From JBPOHE01 sp052035915 (lineage in GTDB: Bacteria > Pseudomonadota > Gammaproteobacteria > Chromatiales > Chromatiaceae), in NCBI GenBank assembly GCA_052035915.1, contig JBPOHE010000098.1, positions 1 through 35,774 of the forward strand: a stretch of DNA of 35,774 bases, read 5' to 3'. Positions 23,220 through 31,419 of the stretch are shown in pieces. The notes below the pieces were generated by a model, which worked only from the letters and a program-made list of their open reading frames with translations, did not search any database and had not been told where the DNA came from. Numbering within the stretch: the stretch's first letter is position 1; each line of letters starts with the position of its first letter. Made by a program: the position numbers and the translations under genes.

Positions 23220-23681
23220 TTAGAAAGGCACGTCATCATCCCAGGGGACATCGCCGCCTGGGGGTTCGGAGGCCGCGGGTTTCGGCCCTGGGGTCGAGGG
23301 CGCGGCTGGACGCGGTCGCTCGGCCATCGGCATCTCGCCGCCGGCGCGACTGTCGAGCATCTGCAGGTCGTTGGCGAGAATCTCGGTGGTATAGCGTTCC
23401 TGACCGCTGGCATCCTGCCATTTGCGGGTCTGCAAGCGACCCTCGATATAGACCTTGGAGCCCTTTTTCAGATATTCCCCGGCCACCTCGGCCAGCCGCC
23501 CCAGCAACACCACCCGGTGCCATTCGGTGTGATCCTGCCATTCGCCGGTTTGTCTATCTTTGCGCCCCTCGGTGGTGGCCACGGAGACATTGGCCATGGC
23601 CGCCCCGCTGGGACTGTATCTCACTTCTGGATTCTGACCGAGATTGCCGATCAGGATGACCTTGTTGATGCCTCGCGCCAT
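23220..23681 (-). CDS. ssb: Single-stranded DNA-binding protein
   Basis: The 153-residue protein has the OB fold of bacterial SSB: MARGINKVILIGNLGQNPEV, EWHRVVLLGRLAEVAGEYLKKGSKVYIEGRL, and a Pro/Ala-rich linker. The C-terminus is acidic (WDDDVPF), the partner-docking tip for repair and replication proteins. AGGAG is just upstream of the ATG. The uvrA - MFS - ssb neighbourhood is common in gammaproteobacteria. Here it runs without a visible break into rmlBACD, so read-through is plausible. Confidence 0.96.
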   Translation of the reverse strand: MARGINKVILIGNLGQNPEVRYSPSGAAMANVSVATTEGRKDRQTGEWQDHTEWHRVVLLGRLAEVAGEYLKKGSKVYIEGRLQTRKWQDASGQERYTTEILANDLQMLDSRAGGEMPMAERPRPAAPSTPGPKPAASEPPGGDVPWDDDVPF

Positions 23682-23740
23682 ACTCCTCTCCTGAATAAAT
23701 AGTAAAAAGGTTAAGAATCAAGCCGCCGGAGCGAAATGGA

Positions 23741-25132
23741 TCAGGCTCTGGGCTCCGGCACGGCAAAATCGAGCAGAAGTTCTTCGTTCAAGATCTTGGC
23801 ATCGACCTTCAGATAGGCGGTGGGATCGCCAACCACCACCACGGCTTCGGTTACTCCGGGGATGGCCGACAGCCGGCCCGCCAATTCCCGCGCCCGGTCG
23901 GCATCTCCAACCTCGCCGATATGGAGCAGACGACTGGCCTGCGCCCCTGGAGGTTGCATGCCCAAGGCCACCAGCCACCAGATCAACACCAGCATCGCCC
24001 CGAACCAGAACACGGCCCCCGTCCCGGCATGGCCCTGTATCCAACCACCCCAGACACCGCCGAGAAAGACACCGAGAAACTGGGTGGTGGAATAGATCCC
24101 CATGGCCGTCCCCTTGGCATCCGCCGGCGCCAATCTGGAGACCAGCGAGGGAAGGGTCGCCTCCAACAGATTGAAGGCGGTAAAAAACAGCAAGAGGGCA
24201 CCGACCAGGATCAAAAGGCCATGCTCTCCCTGGCTCAGGGCGGCTTGGGCCGGGATGAGCGCCGCAATGGCGCCGATGAAAACGGCCTTGAGCCTTCCAC
24301 GCCGTTCCGCCTGAATGATGAAGGGCAGCATCAGAGCAACGGATACCAGCAGCACCGGCAAATAGACCCACCAGTGATGGACTGTATCCAGGTGCCGCGA
24401 AAGCATCACTGGCAAAGCCACCCAGTTGGCCGTGAGCACGGCATGCAACACCAGGATCCCCAGGTTGAGGCGCAGCAGTTGGCCGTTCAGCAGCACCCGG
24501 ACCAACTGGGCCGGAATGGTCTCCGCATCCCGATGGATACTGTTCTGTATAGGAGTGGGCACCCGGACATAGAGGACCCAGAGCCCCAACATGGCCAGCA
24601 CCGCGATGAGGGCAAAGATGCCAGGCACGCCGATCAGGTGATCGACGATGGGAGCGCTTACCAGGGCGATCGCGAAGGAGGCACCGATACTCATGCCGAT
24701 CAGCGCCATCGCCTTGGTACGCTGTTCCTCCCGGGTGAGATCGGCGGCCAGGGCCATCACCGGTCCGGAGATAGCGCCGGCGCCCTGGATGGCGCGACCG
24801 ATGATGACCCCCGTCATACTGGTGGACAAGGCAGCGACCACCGAGCCCAGGGCAAAGATCGACAATCCGAGGGCGATCACGGGCTTGCGCCCGAAGCGGT
24901 CAGAGGCCAGGCCGAAGGGGATCTGTAGGATCGCCTGAGACAGGCCGTAGATGCCGATGGCCAACCCCACCAGGGCCGGGGTGTAACCGACCAGCCCCTG
25001 GGCGTAGAGGGCGAACACCGGCAGGATCATGAACAAGCCGAGCATGCGCAGGGAGAAGAGTCCGGCCAGGGAAATCGCCGCCCGCCGCTCGGTGGGATTC
25101 ATGCCACCACCAGCTTGTTTAGCCAACCGCAT
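23741..25132 (-). CDS. MFS transporter, YajR type, with C-terminal YAM domain
   Basis: The 463-residue protein has twelve predicted membrane helices, the MFS loop signature GLASDRFGRKPVI (about 75-87), motif RAIQGAGAISGPVMALAADL (about 113-132), and a C-terminal soluble ferredoxin-like domain (about 395-455; RLLHIGEVGDADRARELAGR ... PGVTEAVVV). That extra domain identifies the YajR subgroup, whose substrate is unknown. AAAGGA precedes ATG 25132; an internal ATG (25102) is an alternative. Divergent from uvrA, with a 69-bp shared region, and 59 bp upstream of ssb on the same strand. Confidence 0.88.
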   Translation of the reverse strand: MRLAKQAGGGMNPTERRAAISLAGLFSLRMLGLFMILPVFALYAQGLVGYTPALVGLAIGIYGLSQAILQIPFGLASDRFGRKPVIALGLSIFALGSVVAALSTSMTGVIIGRAIQGAGAISGPVMALAADLTREEQRTKAMALIGMSIGASFAIALVSAPIVDHLIGVPGIFALIAVLAMLGLWVLYVRVPTPIQNSIHRDAETIPAQLVRVLLNGQLLRLNLGILVLHAVLTANWVALPVMLSRHLDTVHHWWVYLPVLLVSVALMLPFIIQAERRGRLKAVFIGAIAALIPAQAALSQGEHGLLILVGALLLFFTAFNLLEATLPSLVSRLAPADAKGTAMGIYSTTQFLGVFLGGVWGGWIQGHAGTGAVFWFGAMLVLIWWLVALGMQPPGAQASRLLHIGEVGDADRARELAGRLSAIPGVTEAVVVVGDPTAYLKVDAKILNEELLLDFAVPEPRA

Positions 25133-25201
25133 CCAGGATCCTTTGCCCTGCCATGAAAAGAGGCCGTATATTATCAGGTTGATCCGCGCCCGGTTAATCG
25201 T

Positions 25202-28048
25202 ATGGAATCAATACGCATCCGTGGGGCCCGCACCCACAACCTGAAAAACATCGACCTCGACCTACCGCGAAACAAACTCATCGTCATCACGGGTTTGTCC
25301 GGCTCCGGCAAGTCATCCCTGGCCTTCGACACCATCTTCGCCGAGGGGCAGCGGCGCTATGTCGAATCCCTTTCCGCCTATGCCCGTCAGTTTCTCTCGG
25401 TGATGGAGAAACCGGACGTCGATCTGATCGAGGGGCTTTCGCCGGCCATCGCCATCGAGCAGAAGACCACTTCCCACAATCCCCGCTCCACCGTGGGCAC
25501 CATCACCGAGATCCATGACTATCTCCGGCTGCTCTTTGCCCGGGTGGGAACGCCCCGCTGCCCCGAGCACGGAGTGGATCTGGAGGCCCAGACCATCAGC
25601 CAGATGGTGGATCAGGTGCTCGCCTTGCCCCAGGACAGCAAGCTGATGGTGCTGGCCCCGGTCGTCAGCGACCGCAAGGGGGAGCATCAGCGGGTGCTGC
25701 AGGAACTTCATGCCCAGGGCTTCATCCGGGCGCGCATCGACGGCGAGATCCAGGAACTCGACAACCTCCCCAACCTGGATCAGAACAGGAAACACCGGGT
25801 GGAGGTAGTGGTGGACCGCTTTCGGGTGCGCCCGGATCTGGCGCTCCGCCTGGCCGAGTCCTTCGAGACCGCCCTGCGCCTCGCTGAGGGCATCGCCCGG
25901 GTGGCCTGGATCGAGGGTGATGGGGATGAACTCCTGTTCTCCGCCCGCTTCGCCTGCCCCCATTGCGGCTACAGTCTGTCCGAACTCGAACCCCGACTCT
26001 TTTCTTTCAACAATCCCGCTGGTGCCTGTCCGGCTTGCTCCGGACTTGGCCAGCGGGAATTCTTCGATCCCGAGCTGATCGTCGCCCATCCTCACCTCAG
26101 TCTGGCTGCCGGCGCCATCCCCGGCTGGGATCGCCGCAACAGCTATTACTTCCAGATGCTGCGCGCCCTGGGGCAACACTATGGGTTCGATCTGGAGGTC
26201 CCCTTCGAGGAGCTGTCCGAGCGAGCCAGACAGGTGCTACTCGAAGGTAGCGGCGAGGAATGCATCCAGTTCAGCTATTACGACGAACGCGGTCAACAGA
26301 TCACCCGCTCCCATGCCTTTGAAGGGGTGGTGGCCAATTTCCGGCGTCGCTATCAGGAGACCAGTTCCATCGCCGTGCGGGAGGAACTCGGTAGGTATGT
26401 TTCCACCCAAGTTTGCCCGGAGTGCCGGGGCAGCCGTTTGAATCTGGGGGCACGCCATGTCTATGTCTCCGGCCACAGCCTTCCCCATATCTCCGGACTG
26501 GCGGTGGGAAAGAGTCTGGAGCTGTTCGACGCCCTGACCTTGCCCGGCAAGAAGGGGGAGATCGCCGCCAAGATCCTGCGTGAGATCCGGCAACGGCTGC
26601 AATTTCTGGTGGATGTCGGGCTCGATTACCTGACCTTGGAACGCAGCGCCGATAGCCTCTCCGGCGGCGAGGCACAGCGCATCCGCCTCGCCAGCCAGAT
26701 CGGCGCCGGCCTGGTCGGCGTCATGTATATCCTCGACGAGCCCTCCATCGGCCTCCACCAGCGGGACAACGCCCGCCTCCTGCATACCCTGGTCCAGCTC
26801 CGCGACCTGGGCAACACGGTGATCGTGGTGGAGCATGACGAGGACGCCATTCGTCTCGCCGACCAGGTGGTCGACATGGGTCCCGGCGCCGGCGCCCATG
26901 GGGGACAGGTGGTGGCCCAGGGCACCGCGGTGGAGATCACCGCCCAGGCGGATTCCCTCACCGGGAAGTACCTCTCGGGCGAACTCAGCATCCCTCTGCC
27001 TCCGTCCCGTACCCCTTGGACGACGGATAAACAGCTCCTCATCCGCGACGCCAGCGGCAACAACCTGAAACACTTGGATGTCGCCATCCCGGTCGGGCTC
27101 ATGACCTGCGTCACCGGGGTCTCGGGATCGGGAAAATCGACCCTGATTAATAACACCCTTTTCCCCATCGCCGCCGCCAGGTTGAACGGCGCCAAGACCG
27201 AAGCGGCTCCCTGTGGCGGGGTCCTGGGGCTGGAACATTTCGACCATGTGGTCGACATCGACCAAAGCCCCATCGGACGCACCCCACGCTCCAATCCGGC
27301 CACCTATACCGGCCTCTTTACCCCCATCCGCGAACTTTTCGCCGCTACCCCCGAGGCCCGCTCCCGGGGCTACACCCCAGGTCGCTTCAGCTTCAACGTC
27401 AAAGGGGGACGCTGCGAGGCCTGCGCGGGCGACGGTCTGATCCAGGTGGAGATGCATTTTCTCCCGGACATCTATGTGCTCTGTGATCTCTGCAAGGGCC
27501 GCCGCTACAATCGTGAAACCCTGGAGATCCGCTATAAAGGCCAGACCATCGACGAGGTGCTGGCCATGACCGTGGAAGAGGCCCACGGCTTTTTCCAGGC
27601 GGTACCGCCGCTCAAGCGCAAGCTTCAGACCCTGATCGACGTCGGACTCTCCTACATCCGCCTGGGCCAGAGCGCGACCACCCTCTCCGGCGGCGAGGCC
27701 CAACGCATCAAACTGGCGCGGGAACTTTCCAGGCGGGATACGGGCTCCAGCCTCTACATCCTGGACGAGCCCACCACCGGACTGCATTTCCATGATGTCA
27801 GACATCTGCTGGAAATCCTGCATCGACTGCGGAACCAAGGTAACACCTTGGTGGTCATTGAACACAATCTGGAGGTGATCAAAACCGCCGATTGGATCAT
27901 CGACCTGGGACCGGAAGGTGGGGAAGGCGGCGGACGGGTGATCGCCGTCGGCACCCCGGAAAGCTTGGCCGCGCATCCCGAGTCCCACACCGGGCGCTTT
28001 CTGAAGAGCCGCCTCCAGACACCATTTCACCATAGCGACACCGAGTGA
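25202..28048 (+). CDS. uvrA: Excinuclease ABC subunit UvrA
   Basis: The 948-residue nucleotide-excision-repair ATPase recognises damaged DNA with UvrB. Two ABC modules: Walker A GLSGSGKSS (about 31-39) and GVSGSGKST (about 640-648), and ABC signatures LSGGEAQRIRLA and LSGGEAQRIKLA. The zinc fingers are CPHCG with CPACSG, and CEACAGDG with CDLCKG. The length fits the family. The ATG follows a weak Shine-Dalgarno sequence. I found no convincing CTGT-N8-ACAG LexA box in the 69-bp upstream region. A weak promoter (TTGCCC 25143, TATATT 25167, spacer 18) is possible. Confidence 0.97.
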   Translation: MESIRIRGARTHNLKNIDLDLPRNKLIVITGLSGSGKSSLAFDTIFAEGQRRYVESLSAYARQFLSVMEKPDVDLIEGLSPAIAIEQKTTSHNPRSTVGTITEIHDYLRLLFARVGTPRCPEHGVDLEAQTISQMVDQVLALPQDSKLMVLAPVVSDRKGEHQRVLQELHAQGFIRARIDGEIQELDNLPNLDQNRKHRVEVVVDRFRVRPDLALRLAESFETALRLAEGIARVAWIEGDGDELLFSARFACPHCGYSLSELEPRLFSFNNPAGACPACSGLGQREFFDPELIVAHPHLSLAAGAIPGWDRRNSYYFQMLRALGQHYGFDLEVPFEELSERARQVLLEGSGEECIQFSYYDERGQQITRSHAFEGVVANFRRRYQETSSIAVREELGRYVSTQVCPECRGSRLNLGARHVYVSGHSLPHISGLAVGKSLELFDALTLPGKKGEIAAKILREIRQRLQFLVDVGLDYLTLERSADSLSGGEAQRIRLASQIGAGLVGVMYILDEPSIGLHQRDNARLLHTLVQLRDLGNTVIVVEHDEDAIRLADQVVDMGPGAGAHGGQVVAQGTAVEITAQADSLTGKYLSGELSIPLPPSRTPWTTDKQLLIRDASGNNLKHLDVAIPVGLMTCVTGVSGSGKSTLINNTLFPIAAARLNGAKTEAAPCGGVLGLEHFDHVVDIDQSPIGRTPRSNPATYTGLFTPIRELFAATPEARSRGYTPGRFSFNVKGGRCEACAGDGLIQVEMHFLPDIYVLCDLCKGRRYNRETLEIRYKGQTIDEVLAMTVEEAHGFFQAVPPLKRKLQTLIDVGLSYIRLGQSATTLSGGEAQRIKLARELSRRDTGSSLYILDEPTTGLHFHDVRHLLEILHRLRNQGNTLVVIEHNLEVIKTADWIIDLGPEGGEGGGRVIAVGTPESLAAHPESHTGRFLKSRLQTPFHHSDTE

Positions 28049-28128
28049 CCCTTCACCCGCCACACCGATCCCGCCACCTCCCCAAGAATCTGCGATAATT
28101 CCTCCCCCACGCCATCCCTTGAATCACT

Positions 28129-28851
28129 ATGGACATTTCAGTAGTCATCCCCGTCCATAACGAAGCCGCCAACATCCAACCCCTGGTGGAGGAGATCACC
28201 ACCGCCTTGGAAGGCCGCTTCGACTACGAGATCATCTACGTGGACGACGGTAGCACCGACGACACCCTGGACAGCCTGCGGCGACTCAAGGATTCCCACC
28301 CTCGATTGCGAGTCCTGCGACAGCATCCCAATTCCGGCCAGAGCACCAGTCTGAGATCCGGGGTCCAGCTCGCCCGCGCCGATTGGGTGGTAACCCTGGA
28401 TGGCGACGGCCAGAACGATCCTGCCGATATCCCGGCACTGCTGACCCGGGCCTGGTCGGCGGAAGCCGTCGCCGCCCGGGTCCAACTCGTCATCGGCCAT
28501 CGCCGACGGCGTCAGGACAGCCGATTGCGACGGCTCTCTTCTCGAATTGCCAACGGCATTCGCGCCTGGGCACTGGGAGACGCCACCCCGGACAGCGGTT
28601 GCGGGCTCAAGGTCTTCCCTCGGCAGGCTTTTCTCGATCTCCCCTATTTCGATCACATGCACCGCTTTCTCCCGGCCTTGATCCAACGTCAGGGCGGGAG
28701 CCTGGTATCGGTCGACATCAACCATCGCCCACGTCTACGGGGAGAGTCCAAATACGGCGTCGGTAATCGGCTCTGGGTGGGTATCCTGGACCTCCTCGGC
28801 GTTATGTGGCTGATGCGTCGGGCCAAGACCCCGACCATCGAGGAGCGCTAA
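28129..28851 (+). CDS. Family 2 glycosyltransferase (polyprenyl-phosphate sugar synthase type)
   Basis: The 240-residue GT-A enzyme has VVIPVHNEAANIQPLVEEI (about 5-23), YVDDGSTDDTLDSL (about 40-53) and TLDGDGQNDPADIP, the DXD-type nucleotide-sugar/metal site. The fold matches DPM1/ArnC-type synthases that load a sugar on a polyprenyl phosphate. The protein lacks C-terminal membrane helices of ArnC/GtrB, so it is the short DPM1-like form. It is the first of three tightly spaced genes (4 bp to the next). The sugar cannot be read from the sequence. Confidence 0.87.
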   Translation: MDISVVIPVHNEAANIQPLVEEITTALEGRFDYEIIYVDDGSTDDTLDSLRRLKDSHPRLRVLRQHPNSGQSTSLRSGVQLARADWVVTLDGDGQNDPADIPALLTRAWSAEAVAARVQLVIGHRRRRQDSRLRRLSSRIANGIRAWALGDATPDSGCGLKVFPRQAFLDLPYFDHMHRFLPALIQRQGGSLVSVDINHRPRLRGESKYGVGNRLWVGILDLLGVMWLMRRAKTPTIEER

Positions 28852-28855
28852 TTCC

Positions 28856-29158
28856 ATGTCATCACAAACCCTTTGGCTCCTGATCGGCTTTTTTGGTCAG
28901 GCCTTGTTTTCCATGCGTTTCCTTCTGCAATGGATCAAGAGCGAGCGCCTCAAGCGTAGCGTCATTCCGACGGAATTCTGGCTGTTCAGCCTGGGAGGCG
29001 GCGCCACCCTGCTCTGCTACGCCATATACAAAGAAGACCCGGTGTTCATCATCGGCCAACTGAGCGGGCTCTTCATCTATTCACGCAACCTCTATTTCGT
29101 GCTGCGCGAGCGCAAGCGACTGGAGGGCGCCCTCCCCGGTCAGGACCAGCCGCTTTGA
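28856..29158 (+). CDS. LAB_N (lipid A biosynthesis N-terminal domain) small membrane protein
   Basis: The 100-residue protein has three membrane segments and the LAB_N signature: FGQALFSMRFLLQWIKSERL (about 13-32), RSVIPTEFWLFSLGGGATLL (about 34-53), and IIGQLSGLFIYSRNLYFV (about 64-81). The domain is related to the N-terminus of some LpxB proteins and occurs alone between polyprenyl-sugar GT2 and ArnT-like genes. This suggests a flippase or helper role analogous to GtrA/ArnEF. GGAG is upstream; the stop overlaps the next start. Confidence 0.87.
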   Translation: MSSQTLWLLIGFFGQALFSMRFLLQWIKSERLKRSVIPTEFWLFSLGGGATLLCYAIYKEDPVFIIGQLSGLFIYSRNLYFVLRERKRLEGALPGQDQPL

Positions 29159-30756
29159 AAACCGCCTGGCGCTGGACCTGGCTGGTCATTCTCCTCTGGA
29201 CCGGGTTACAGATCGCCGGTCTGCTGACCCGCAGTTTTATCCCCATCGACGAGACCCGCTATGTCTCGGTCGCCTGGGAGATGTGGCTCAACGATTCCTA
29301 CCTGGTCCCCATCAAGAACGGCGAGCCCTACAGCCATAAACCGCCCTTGTTGTTCTGGCTGATCCATCTGGGATGGTGGCTGCTGGGGGTCAACGACTGG
29401 TGGCCCCGTCTGGTCGCCCCCCTCTTCGCCCTCGGTAGTTCGGCCTTGGTGCTGATCCTGGGCCGTCGGCTGCACCCGAAGGATGAGGCGGCTGGCGAGA
29501 CGGCCGGGTGGCTGCTCTTCGGCAGCCTGCTCTGGTGCACCTTCGCCAGCGCCGCCATGTTCGACATGCTGATCGTCTTTTTCACCCTGCTGGGGCTGAT
29601 CGGCGTCATCCGGGTCTGGCAGGAGGGAAGCCGAAGCGGCTGGCTCTGGCTTGGGCTGGCGATCGGCCTGGGGGTGCTCGCCAAGGGTCCCATCATCCTG
29701 CTGCACAGCTTACCGGTGCCCTTGCTCGCGCCCTGGTGGATGGGGGAGCAACGACCGGCCTCCTGGCGCGCCTGGTATGCCGGGGTATTGGGCGCCCTGC
29801 TGCTCGGCGCCGCTCTCGCCCTGAGCTGGGCCTTGCCCGCCGCCCTGGCCGGCGGCGAGACCTATGCCCGGGCCATACTCTGGGGACAGACCGCCGGGCG
29901 CATCGTCGAATCCTTTGCCCATGACCGCCCCTTCTGGTGGTATTTCCCCCTACTCCCCCTGCTCTGGCTGCCGCTGTCCCTCTGGTCTCCCTTCTGGCGG
30001 GGCTTGATCTCGGTACGCTCGAGATTGCGGGAGCCGGCCATCCGGTTTTGCCTGGCCTGGATCCTCCCAGTCTGGCTCGGTCTCTCGGCGATCAGCGGGA
30101 AGCAAGTGCATTACCTGCTGCCGATCTTTCCCGCCTTCGCCCTCCTGGTGGCGTTCGGGCTGAAAAATCGGCCTATCGCGGTCACCTCGATCCGGATCCC
30201 CATGATCCTCGGCCTGGGGCTGGGTCTCGGCCTCCTGCTTCTACCAAAACTACACTGGATCTCCCCCGATCTTTGGTGGCTCCCCGCCCTCAGCCAGAGC
30301 GGCGGCTGGCTGCTGCTGCTCTGGAGCGCCCTGGGACTCGCGATCGCGCGTCCCCCCCAACCAGAGCGGAATTTCCAATGGATGGCCGCCTCGGGACCGG
30401 TCTGGCTGCTGGCCCTCAGCCTCGCCCTGGCGCCGGCCCTGGCCCCCGCCTATGACCTGCGCGAAGTCAGTCGCTTGATATCCGGACTTCAGTCCCGCGG
30501 CCTCAGCCTCGCCAATGTCGGCGAATACCATGCCCAATTCCAGTTCCTCGGCCGCCTACGCCAACCAATCCTTGAGATCAAGGACAGCGCCGAGGTCGCC
30601 TCCCGCTGGTTGGCCGAACATCCCAAAGGCGCCCTGATCCAGTATCCCAAACACTGGAGTCCCGATCTGAGCCACCAGTACGCCTATGCCCAACGCTATC
30701 GCCAGGGCGCCCTGGTCATCAGCCTCGGCGCCGAGGCCGCCGGTAGCGGTTTCTGA
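29155..30756 (+). CDS. ArnT/GT39-83-like polyprenyl-sugar glycosyltransferase
   Basis: The 533-residue protein has about twelve membrane helices. The N-terminal periplasmic-loop segment has the GT-C signature IPIDETRYVSVAWEMWLN (Asp-Glu catalytic pair, about 34-51) and GEPYSHKPPLLFWLIHL, typical of ArnT and related PMT enzymes. It would transfer a sugar from a polyprenyl phosphate carrier to a lipid or protein acceptor on the periplasmic face. TTG 29155 overlaps the TGA of the LAB_N gene, implying coupling. The acceptor is unknown; lipid A is a reasonable guess from the family. Confidence 0.88.
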   Translation: MKTAWRWTWLVILLWTGLQIAGLLTRSFIPIDETRYVSVAWEMWLNDSYLVPIKNGEPYSHKPPLLFWLIHLGWWLLGVNDWWPRLVAPLFALGSSALVLILGRRLHPKDEAAGETAGWLLFGSLLWCTFASAAMFDMLIVFFTLLGLIGVIRVWQEGSRSGWLWLGLAIGLGVLAKGPIILLHSLPVPLLAPWWMGEQRPASWRAWYAGVLGALLLGAALALSWALPAALAGGETYARAILWGQTAGRIVESFAHDRPFWWYFPLLPLLWLPLSLWSPFWRGLISVRSRLREPAIRFCLAWILPVWLGLSAISGKQVHYLLPIFPAFALLVAFGLKNRPIAVTSIRIPMILGLGLGLGLLLLPKLHWISPDLWWLPALSQSGGWLLLLWSALGLAIARPPQPERNFQWMAASGPVWLLALSLALAPALAPAYDLREVSRLISGLQSRGLSLANVGEYHAQFQFLGRLRQPILEIKDSAEVASRWLAEHPKGALIQYPKHWSPDLSHQYAYAQRYRQGALVISLGAEAAGSGF

Positions 30757-30786
30757 AATCCTCTGGTCGGACAGAAACAGCCGAGA

Positions 30787-31419
30787 TCAGTGTTTTTCAC
30801 CCAGGAGTTTGGCCGCCGTCCCCGGGGCCAGCTTGAACTCCTCTTCGATCATGCGATTCCATGCCTCGCGCTTGAAGGTCTTTTCGTCCGGCACCTGGCG
30901 GTGAACCAAGTTGTAGTGACAGTCGATACAGCTCTTGCCCTTGGTCTCGTCCCGGTGAATGGCCTGGGTATCCGGACGTTTACCCTGGATGGCGTTGAGT
31001 TCATGGCAGCTTTTGCAGGTGGCCGAATCCTGTTGGCGGAACCAGGCCCGTGCCGCGAAGGCCGCCTCGGGCAGATGTAAGGCATTGATGACGGGGTCCT
31101 CGTAGTTGGGACCGAAGAACTGTTTCAGCAGATCCTTGATCCCCATGGTATGGTCCCAGGTGGCGGCAAAAACTCCCTTGGAGACGTGACAATCGCCACA
31201 TTCCGCCCGCACACCCGAGGGGGAGTTGTAATGGACGGAACGGCGATAACTCTCGGCCGCGAAGCTCATGGAATGGCAGCCGGTGCAAAAGGCATTGGAG
31301 CTGGTGTAATGATCGAATTCCAGCAGAAACAGGATGGAGCCCGCGCCGCCACAGATGCCGATCACCAGGGCGATGAGGACGGGCCGGGTGATACAGCCCC
31401 TGAAGGAAGACCGGTTCAT
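30787..31419 (-). CDS. NapC/NirT-type tetraheme cytochrome c (quinol dehydrogenase)
   Basis: The 210-residue protein has one N-terminal membrane anchor (LIALVIGICGGAGSILFLL) and four CXXCH haem motifs: CTGCH (about 45), CGDCH (about 74), CKSCH (about 134) and CIDCH (about 163). The NapC/NirT family oxidises quinol and passes electrons to periplasmic multihaem reductases. ATGA overlap with the HAO-like gene shows co-translation, so the two form a membrane-to-periplasm electron pathway as with haoA/cycB (cytochrome cM552-like). Confidence 0.9.
   Translation of the reverse strand: MNRSSFRGCITRPVLIALVIGICGGAGSILFLLEFDHYTSSNAFCTGCHSMSFAAESYRRSVHYNSPSGVRAECGDCHVSKGVFAATWDHTMGIKDLLKQFFGPNYEDPVINALHLPEAAFAARAWFRQQDSATCKSCHELNAIQGKRPDTQAIHRDETKGKSCIDCHYNLVHRQVPDEKTFKREAWNRMIEEEFKLAPGTAAKLLGEKH

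Noticed and set aside
25133..25201. LexA/SOS box upstream of uvrA
   Set aside because: No CTGT-N8-ACAG or near match could be found in the 69-bp divergent region.
26237..28063. A 608-codon open frame antisense to uvrA
   Set aside because: It mirrors the codon periodicity of uvrA, has no domain sense and lacks an independent start context; it is a shadow of a GC-rich gene.
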